Origin: Parvibaculum sp045863935
Lineage (GTDB): Bacteria; Pseudomonadota; Alphaproteobacteria; Parvibaculales; Parvibaculaceae
DNA length: 29,206 nucleotides
Direction of reading: 5' to 3'
Assembly: GCF_045863935.1 (NCBI RefSeq)
Contig: NZ_BTVP01000040.1
Span: 1 to 29,206 of the forward strand
Shown here: positions 24,240 to 29,206 of the stretch, in pieces
Position numbering within the stretch: the stretch's first letter is position 1
Layout of the letters: every line of letters begins with the position of its first letter
Program-made: the position numbers and the translations under genes
Notes under the pieces: model-generated
The model's database searches: none
What the model was told of the DNA's origin: nothing
The model's input: the letters and a program-made list of their open reading frames with translations, nothing else

Positions 24240-25460
24240 ATGGCGGACGATATTCTCATCATCGGCGCGGGACAGGCGGCGGCGCAGGCCGTGCAGAGCC
24301 TGCGCGCGGAAGGCTTCGAAGGCGCGATCCGGCTTTTCGGCGACGAACCCTATGCGCCCTATCAGCGCCCGCCGCTGAGCAAGAAATTCCTTGCCGGCGA
24401 AATCGGCTATGATCGCGTGGAGCTGAAGGGCGAAGATTTCTACGCGCAGGCCAATGTGGAAACGCATTGGGGCACGCGCGTGACGGAGATCGACCGCCGC
24501 AACAAGCGCATCCTGACGGGCGACGGCCGCGAATATGCTTACGGCAAGCTCATCATCGCGACGGGCAGCCGCGTGCGCGAACTGAACGTGCCGGGCTTCG
24601 AGCTCGAAGGCGTTCACTATCTGCGCAATATCGACGACGTGAAATCGATCCAGTCGCATTTCCGCGAAGGCGCGAAGATGGTCGTTGTGGGCGGCGGCTA
24701 TATCGGCCTTGAGGTGGCCGCCGTTGCGGCGAAGCGTGGGCTGGACGTGACCGTGCTCGAAACGGCGGACCGCGTGATGGCGCGCGTGGTCGACCCCATC
24801 GTCTCGCATTTCTACGAGCGCGTGCACCGCGAAGAAGGCGTGAAGATCGAGACGGGCGTGACGGTGGCGGGCTTCGAGGGCAAGGACAAGATCACCGCCG
24901 TCAGCTCCGGCGAGGGCAAGAGCTATCCTTGCGACTTCGTGGTGGTGGGCATCGGCATCATTCCGAACACGGAGCTTGCAGCGGAAGCGGGGCTCGAGGT
25001 TTCGAACGGCATCGTGGTGGACGAGTTCTGCCGCACGTCCGACCCCGATATCTGCGCGGCGGGCGACTGCACCAGCCATCCGAACGCGGTTTACGGCCAC
25101 AGGCTGCGCCTCGAAAGCGTTCACAACGCGATCGAACAGGGCAAGACGGCGGCGGCGACGCTGGCCGGCAAGGAGAAGCCCTACAACCAGGTGCCCTGGT
25201 TCTGGTCGGACCAGTATGACCTCAAGCTGCAGATCGTGGGGCTTTCGCAAGGCTATACGCAGGCCGTGGTGCGCGGCGACCCGACGAGCGGGCGCAGCTT
25301 CGCGGTGTTCTATCTGAAGGACGGCGTGCTCGTGGCGGTGGACGCGGTGAACCGCGCGCCGGAATTCATGATGTCGAAAATTCTCACGCAGAAGAAGGCG
25401 GTGCTCGACCCCGCGCGCATCGCCGACGAGAGCATCAACATGAAAGAGATCGCGGGCTGA
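24240..25460 (+). CDS. Ferredoxin reductase, putidaredoxin-reductase type (FAD/NADH)
   Basis: A 406-residue flavoprotein that passes electrons from NAD(P)H to a 2Fe-2S ferredoxin. The first Rossmann motif, GAGQAA (9-14), binds FAD. PYQRPPLSKKFL (40-51) is the hallmark of oxygenase-coupled ferredoxin reductases. VVVGGGYIGLEVAA (148-161) binds NADH, and CAAGDC (272-277) closes the FAD site. The C-terminal domain begins with WFWSDQYDLKLQ. The ATG at 24240 follows GGGAGGAAG. A ferredoxin gene lies 59 bases downstream, so the two form an electron-transfer pair. The terminal acceptor, such as a P450 or ring hydroxylase, is not in the window. Confidence 0.93.
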   Translation: MADDILIIGAGQAAAQAVQSLRAEGFEGAIRLFGDEPYAPYQRPPLSKKFLAGEIGYDRVELKGEDFYAQANVETHWGTRVTEIDRRNKRILTGDGREYAYGKLIIATGSRVRELNVPGFELEGVHYLRNIDDVKSIQSHFREGAKMVVVGGGYIGLEVAAVAAKRGLDVTVLETADRVMARVVDPIVSHFYERVHREEGVKIETGVTVAGFEGKDKITAVSSGEGKSYPCDFVVVGIGIIPNTELAAEAGLEVSNGIVVDEFCRTSDPDICAAGDCTSHPNAVYGHRLRLESVHNAIEQGKTAAATLAGKEKPYNQVPWFWSDQYDLKLQIVGLSQGYTQAVVRGDPTSGRSFAVFYLKDGVLVAVDAVNRAPEFMMSKILTQKKAVLDPARIADESINMKEIAG

Positions 25461-25519
25461 AGCCGCGGCGGGACCAACAAGATAACAACAAGAGAAGGGC
25501 GCGGAGGCGTTTCAGTTCA

Positions 25520-25840
25520 ATGGCGAAAGTTACCTATATCGAGAATAACGGCACCGAACACACGATCGACGTGCCGAACGGCACCACGCTGATGGAAGCG
25601 GCGGTGAAGCAGGGCATTCCCGGCATCGACGGCGATTGCGGCGGCGCCTGCGCTTGCGCCACCTGCATGGTCTATGTGCCGGAGGAGTGGAAGGGCAAGC
25701 TGCCGCAAATCGAGACGATGGAAGAGACCATGCTCGATTTCTGCGAGCGCCGCGAAGACAATTCAAGGCTCTCCTGCCAGCTCGTCGCCAGCGACGCGCT
25801 TGACGGCATCAAGGTGCAGATGCCGGAGAGCCAGCACTAG
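25520..25840 (+). CDS. 2Fe-2S ferredoxin, putidaredoxin/adrenodoxin type
   Basis: A 106-residue ferredoxin. The cluster ligands are Cys40, Cys46, Cys49 and Cys86, the C-x5-C-x2-C...C spacing of putidaredoxin, within GDCGGACACATCMVYV. Two further cysteines (44 and 75) are not ligands by this pattern. LMEAAVKQGIPGIDGDCGG and SRLSCQLVAS are typical of this class, which serves class I P450s and, in other versions, iron-sulphur assembly. With the reductase next to it, an oxygenase role is favoured. GGAGG lies 12-13 bases before the ATG, a rather long distance. Confidence 0.94.
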   Translation: MAKVTYIENNGTEHTIDVPNGTTLMEAAVKQGIPGIDGDCGGACACATCMVYVPEEWKGKLPQIETMEETMLDFCERREDNSRLSCQLVASDALDGIKVQMPESQH

Positions 25841-25870
25841 GTTTTCACTCCCTACCCTCACTCGTCATTG

Positions 25871-25890
25871 CGAGGCGCGGAGATAGAATC
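25871..25890. repeat. Fragment resembling a dispersed CGTCATTGCGAGG repeat
   Basis: The CGTCATTGCGAGGCGCGG stretch around 25863-25880 resembles the start of dispersed repeats common in proteobacterial genomes, whose reverse translation reads RLAMT, as it does here. Only a fragment is present, just before the terminator hairpin and the restriction-modification island, so it may mark an insertion-prone site. Confidence 0.3.
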
Positions 25891-25893
25891 AGA

Positions 25894-25915
25894 ACGGCGC
25901 CCCTTGGGGCGCCGT
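25894..25915 (+). terminator. Perfect GC-rich hairpin after ferredoxin
   Basis: ACGGCGCCCC (25894-25903) and GGGGCGCCGT (25906-25915) make a 10-bp stem, effectively with a CTTG loop. It starts 54 bases after the ferredoxin stop and ends the electron-transfer operon. The tail is CTTCTCG, poor in T, so termination may be imperfect. Confidence 0.6.
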
Positions 25916-25964
25916 CTTCTCGAAATTTAGCTTCCCAATAAGAACAAAGCAGGTACAATTTACG

Positions 25965-26018
25965 TTGACGTCGTTCTGCATCTGGGCAATACATAGGACA
26001 CATTGTCCATTTTTGTCC
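25965..26018 (+). promoter_or_regulatory. Promoter and autorepression operator of the restriction-modification operon
   Basis: TTGACG (25965-25970) is a good -35. A weak -10 (ATACAT or TACATA, 25989-25995) follows at 18-19 bases. At the expected transcription start lies a palindrome, GGACA-CAT-TGTCC (25996-26008). A further half-site TGTCC (26014-26018) follows exactly 10 bases after the first, on the same face of the helix. The methyltransferase next door has an N-terminal helix-turn-helix, and SsoII/EcoRII-type methyltransferases are known to repress their own promoters through such inverted repeats. Binding here is inferred. Confidence 0.55.
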
Positions 26019-26037
26019 CAGATTCACGGAGGCGTCC

Positions 26038-27342
26038 TTGGAAGATCATGCATTTCGTTCCCTGCGCGAGCAGAACGGTCTTTCCATCGACGAAGCAGCC
26101 GAGATTCTGGATGTCAGCGCCAAAACCGTCCGGCGATGGGAGACAGGAGAGACAGCGCCTCGCCGCGCCTTTGTCGAGGTCCTGACTCACCGGCTGGAAT
26201 CGCGAAAGCCGCAAGAGCCGGAGAGTTCGGACTTTACGTTTATCGATCTGTTCGCTGGAATAGGAGGTATGCGGAGAGGTTTCGAGGCTGCAGGTGGAAA
26301 GTGCGTCTTCACCAGCGAGTGGGACACATATGCCCAGCGAACCTACCGCGCCAACTTTCCGGGCGACCATGAGATCGCCGGAGACATTACCCAGGTCGAT
26401 GCAACCGATATCCCGGAGCACGACGTTCTGCTTGCAGGTTTCCCCTGCCAGCCATTCTCCATCGCAGGGGTTTCCAAACTCAATTCTCTCGGGCGCGAGC
26501 ATGGTTTCATGAACAAGACGCAAGGCACGCTTTTTTTCGACGTGTTGCGCATTCTGAAACATCACCGCCCTGCGGCGTTCTTGCTTGAGAACGTCAAGAA
26601 CCTGAAGAGCCACAACAAAGGCGACACATTCAGAACCATTCAAGGCGCTCTTGAAAATGATCTTGGCTACAGGATCAGTTGTCACGTTATAGATGCGAAG
26701 GGATATGTGCCGCAGCATCGCGAGCGCATCTTCATTGCCGGTTTCCGGGAAGACACCGGTTTCGATTTCAATCGTCTGGAGTTTCGCGATCCGACAAAAG
26801 GGCCGACGCTTGCGGAGGTCCTCCACTCGCCGGACGAAACTCCGGAAGAACGGTTTACGATACAGAAGAAGATCGGACGCCTTGGTCTCCGCACCTTTGT
26901 CGACCCGAAATATACCCTCTCAGACCACCTGTGGAGCTATCTGCAAGGATATGCCGCGAAACACAAGGCAGCGGGGAACGGGTTCGGCTTCGGGCTCAAC
27001 AGGCCAACAGACAAGGCACGTACGCTATCGGCGCGTTACTACAAGGATGGCAGCGAAATCCTGATTGCCCAGCCCGGCAAGAATCCCCGGCGACTGACGC
27101 CGCGTGAATGCGCGAGATTGATGGGGTTCGACTCCGATCGTGAAACCCGTATGGATATTCCCGTATCCGACACGCGAGCCTACAAGCAATTTGGCAACGC
27201 GGTCGTAGTGCCCGTTGTCGCCGAAATCGCCAGATACATGAAACCTCACATACTGCGTATCATGGACCCTGGAGAACTCTTTGAAAGGACTTCTCCTGCG
27301 GCCCACAGGAAGGCGCAGCAGTTGCAGATGGAAGTTGGCTGA
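26038..27342 (+). CDS. Dcm/EcoRII-type DNA (cytosine-5) methyltransferase with N-terminal HTH
   Basis: A 434-residue enzyme that methylates the C5 position of cytosine. Residues 5-50 form an Xre-like helix-turn-helix (LSIDEAAEILDVSAKTVRRW). Catalytic motifs follow: I FIDLFAGIGG (68-77), IV GFPCQPFS (134-141, nucleophile Cys137), VI LLENV (182-186), VIII QHRERIFIAG (226-235) and X YKQFGNAVVVPVV (382-394). The target-recognition stretch with GNGFGFG (313-319) and TLSARYYKDGSEILI (329-343) closely resembles E. coli Dcm (GNGFGYG, TLSARYYKDGAEILI), so CCWGG is predicted. The start is TTG at 26038 with GGAGG five bases before; no in-frame ATG is near. The sequence is more AT-rich than its left neighbours. 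The stop overlaps vsr. Confidence 0.95.
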   Translation: MEDHAFRSLREQNGLSIDEAAEILDVSAKTVRRWETGETAPRRAFVEVLTHRLESRKPQEPESSDFTFIDLFAGIGGMRRGFEAAGGKCVFTSEWDTYAQRTYRANFPGDHEIAGDITQVDATDIPEHDVLLAGFPCQPFSIAGVSKLNSLGREHGFMNKTQGTLFFDVLRILKHHRPAAFLLENVKNLKSHNKGDTFRTIQGALENDLGYRISCHVIDAKGYVPQHRERIFIAGFREDTGFDFNRLEFRDPTKGPTLAEVLHSPDETPEERFTIQKKIGRLGLRTFVDPKYTLSDHLWSYLQGYAAKHKAAGNGFGFGLNRPTDKARTLSARYYKDGSEILIAQPGKNPRRLTPRECARLMGFDSDRETRMDIPVSDTRAYKQFGNAVVVPVVAEIARYMKPHILRIMDPGELFERTSPAAHRKAQQLQMEVG

Positions 27343-27790
27343 CGTCGTCTCACCCGCCACCCGAAGCCGGATGATGTCCGGCATCCGGGGAAAGGATACG
27401 AAGCCGGAACTTGCCATCCGGCGCGGACTGCATGCACTCGGCTTCCGCTATCGCCTTCATGCCAGAAACCTGCCCGGGAAACCTGACATTGTTCTACCCC
27501 GCTGGCGTGCCGTTATATTCGTGCACGGATGCTTCTGGCATGGACACGACTGCCATTTGTTCAAATGGCCCAAAACCCGCACCGAATTCTGGCAACAGAA
27601 AATCACTGCCAATCGGCAAAACGATGAAAAGGCAGTCGCCGCGCTTCATGCGCAGGGATGGCGTGTGCTCATTGTCTGGGAGTGTGCATTGAAGGGCCGA
27701 ACAAGACGCAACCTCGACGAAACTGTGTCATCTATTGCAATCTGGCTTCGCTCGGGCCGGAGCAACCGCAAGATCAGGGGAAGAGATTGA
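27335..27790 (+). CDS. vsr: Very-short-patch repair endonuclease Vsr
   Basis: Nicks next to T:G mismatches that arise when 5-methylcytosine deaminates at CCWGG, protecting the methylated site. The 151-residue protein aligns number for number with E. coli Vsr: Glu25, catalytic Asp51 (PGKPDIV), His64 and His69 in HGCFWHGH, and zinc ligands Cys66, His71, Cys73 and Cys117 (VWECAL). Position 63 is Val where E. coli has Thr. The TTG start at 27335, giving LADVVSPATRSRMMSGIRGK, matches the family N-terminus (MADVVS...) and overlaps the methyltransferase stop by eight bases. A longer in-frame reading from 27281 is rejected because its front part lies inside the methyltransferase gene and is unlike the family. 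Confidence 0.95.
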   Translation: MADVVSPATRSRMMSGIRGKDTKPELAIRRGLHALGFRYRLHARNLPGKPDIVLPRWRAVIFVHGCFWHGHDCHLFKWPKTRTEFWQQKITANRQNDEKAVAALHAQGWRVLIVWECALKGRTRRNLDETVSSIAIWLRSGRSNRKIRGRD

Positions 27791-29160
27791 CAGACCAAAA
27801 CGAAATTGCGGTCGGTTCGTCCGGCGCAGACGCCGACCTTCTTGCGCGGCTTTTTGAGAGATCAGATCAGGTGCTGGTCAAGAAGCTTTCCAACAATGAT
27901 CGAGACTGGGCTCGATACACAAATAAACACCAGGCCGGAGTCTATATTCCCCATGAGCAACGAGACAGCGGCTTTTTCCCTGCCTTGACTGCGAAAGCGC
28001 GAGGCAATGCAGAAGCAGATGAAATTCGAGAAGTATACTTCACCACGGCCTGGCCTCAGACCAGCGTGGCGGAAAAGCGGTCAAGGCTGGTTCACTATAC
28101 CAGCAAGGGCCAAGAAACTCATATGACCGGTCTGCCGAAAGAGGCGTTCATCGAACTATCGCCAGCATCTCTTCTCGTGATGGGGCGTCTCTCATCAGGC
28201 AGCGAGTACAGCTACGAATGTCTGACGATTGATTCCGGCAGCGACGAGGTTCTTTTGCTCGCGGAGCTGTTTAATCTCGCAGCGGACTTTCTTGTAGACA
28301 TCTTCGAGCCTGCCGAACGGAAGGCAGAGGAGCGCGGCCGAATTCTCGATTTTGCCGAACAGGTTGTCGCGGCGTGGACGAGGGGAAGCATAGCCACTTT
28401 TGCGAAAGATAACGCCGCAATGCCTTCAACCGTTGCGCTGGCGGCGAAGGCCCGACGGGCCTTTCTGGAGAAGTACGGTCTCGACAAGACCAACCCGTTT
28501 GACCTTGATAGACCGGGCGACGCGCTGCGAGAAATTAGCCGTATTATCGAGTGGGACCTGTTTCGCGATTATCAGCGCCGAGAGCGCGCTGTCGAACTGG
28601 TCCGTCTGGTGCTTGGTGACACGCCGGGCGAGATTGCGGTCCCGAGCATCATTAGAAGGCTTATCGACACATTGCCTGCGATTGACGCCCTAATGCTTTC
28701 CGCCAGCCAGCAGCGCAAGTCCCGGGCCGGCTACTCTTACGAACACCATATCGAATCGATGCTTCTCGACGGCAATATTCCGTTCGAGAAGCAAGTGATT
28801 ATCGAGGCACGGAAACGACCGGATTTCGTTCTGCCCTCTCTAGCGTTCGTCGACCGCGGAACAAAGCATGCGAAGACCGGTTTGATCCTGAGCGCCAAAA
28901 CCACGCTTCGGGAGAGGTGGAAGCAGGTTGAAAGAGAGAAAGGGAAGCGCAGACTTTTCCTGACGACCGTGGACGAGAATATTGCAGGAAGTTCAATTGA
29001 GGATATGGCCTCTTTCGGCGTTCATCTCGTGATCCCCGAGAGCTTGAGACTGTCAAAAGAAACAGAATACAAGGATCACAAGAACGTGGTCAGTTTCAAA
29101 GAATTTTGTAGCGAAGTCATCCAACCGAACCTCAAGTTTTGGTCAATGCAGGTGACGTGA
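27787..29160 (+). CDS. EcoRII-like type IIE restriction endonuclease
   Basis: A 457-residue restriction enzyme. Residues about 33-105 (NNDRDWARYTNKHQAGVYIP, then FFPALTAK) match the EcoRII N-terminal DNA-effector domain as recalled, including HQxGxYIP. The C-terminal nuclease (about 305-445) opens with RKSRAGYSYEHHIE. It carries P345-D346 (RPDFVLP), Lys371 in SAKTTLRERW and Glu384, giving the PD...K-x12-E pattern of EcoRII/PspGI/SsoII enzymes. Asp to Lys is 25 residues, as in EcoRII. Arg377 matches the EcoRII arginine, but the residue nine after the Asp is Val355 where EcoRII has Tyr308. It is about 50 residues longer than EcoRII, mostly through its middle region. The TTG start at 27787, behind GGGGAAGAGA, overlaps the vsr stop (TTGA). 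Predicted target CCWGG. Confidence 0.9.
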   Translation: MTDQNEIAVGSSGADADLLARLFERSDQVLVKKLSNNDRDWARYTNKHQAGVYIPHEQRDSGFFPALTAKARGNAEADEIREVYFTTAWPQTSVAEKRSRLVHYTSKGQETHMTGLPKEAFIELSPASLLVMGRLSSGSEYSYECLTIDSGSDEVLLLAELFNLAADFLVDIFEPAERKAEERGRILDFAEQVVAAWTRGSIATFAKDNAAMPSTVALAAKARRAFLEKYGLDKTNPFDLDRPGDALREISRIIEWDLFRDYQRRERAVELVRLVLGDTPGEIAVPSIIRRLIDTLPAIDALMLSASQQRKSRAGYSYEHHIESMLLDGNIPFEKQVIIEARKRPDFVLPSLAFVDRGTKHAKTGLILSAKTTLRERWKQVEREKGKRRLFLTTVDENIAGSSIEDMASFGVHLVIPESLRLSKETEYKDHKNVVSFKEFCSEVIQPNLKFWSMQVT

Positions 29161-29206
29161 GCCCCTGAACTTCCTCCAGATTTGAGTAGAGTCCGTCAAT
29201 TGAAGG

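Noticed and set aside
23941..24262. Short minus-strand frames upstream of the flavoprotein gene
   Set aside because: They contain the SRRKPGPM and VIPAEAGTHGP peptides produced by translating REP-like repeats, and have no ribosome site.
27281..27334. Longer vsr reading from 27281
   Set aside because: The extra residues overlap the methyltransferase coding sequence and do not match Vsr, whose family start corresponds to the TTG at 27335.
27658..27786. Longer nuclease reading from 27658
   Set aside because: Its first 43 residues lie inside vsr, are cysteine-rich and unlike EcoRII; the TTG at 27787 has a ribosome site and couples to the vsr stop.

Overview
The window looks like a chromosomal segment of a high-GC alphaproteobacterium, probably of the Hyphomicrobiales/Parvibaculum kind. 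This is inferred from gene order and protein style (FYDLN-type zinc-ribbon protein, an AddAB of the AddB-without-iron-sulphur-cysteines type, aroA-cmk-rpsA-sppA-ihfB, pyrF-trpFBA-accD-folC), not from any database comparison.

Layout. (1) 1-1839: a lipid- or terpenoid-type catabolic fragment with a partial leftward short-chain dehydrogenase (SDR), a divergent TetR-family regulator with a perfect palindrome beside its promoter, and a second SDR that lacks the canonical YxxxK catalytic pair. (2) 1861-2449: leftward tRNA-Ala(GGC) and the acidic FYDLN protein. (3) 2656-8489: rightward aroA, cmk, rpsA (strong terminator after it), sppA, ihfB and a LapA-domain membrane protein. (4) 8555-14285: rightward pyrF, trpF, trpB, trpA, accD, folC, several joined by stop/start overlaps. 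A bidirectional terminator at 14292-14319 separates them from (5) 14338-23614: a leftward operon tsaE-amgK-murU-addB-addA followed by trxA. It combines tRNA t6A modification, peptidoglycan recycling and double-strand-break repair.

(6) 23615-24239 is a 625-base stretch with no annotated protein gene but rich in signals: a perfect 10-bp hairpin, three tandem 11-bp repeats that read as a PhoB (Pho) box, two further hairpins, a palindrome followed by six Ts, a possible 37-codon ORF, a REP-like palindrome and a leader hairpin. It may hold an undescribed phosphate-controlled small RNA or peptide. (7) 24240-25840: a putidaredoxin-reductase-like flavoprotein and a matching 2Fe-2S ferredoxin, an electron-transfer pair with no P450 or other terminal oxygenase in view.

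(8) 26038-29160: a visibly more AT-rich accessory island holding a complete EcoRII/Dcm-type restriction-modification system. It has a Dcm-like 5-methylcytosine methyltransferase with its own N-terminal helix-turn-helix, a Vsr mismatch endonuclease and an EcoRII-like type IIE restriction enzyme. All three start at TTG, each overlaps the next, and a GGACA-N3-TGTCC palindrome sits at the promoter, which suggests that the methyltransferase represses its own operon. The predicted recognition sequence is CCWGG. The last 46 bases carry no gene.
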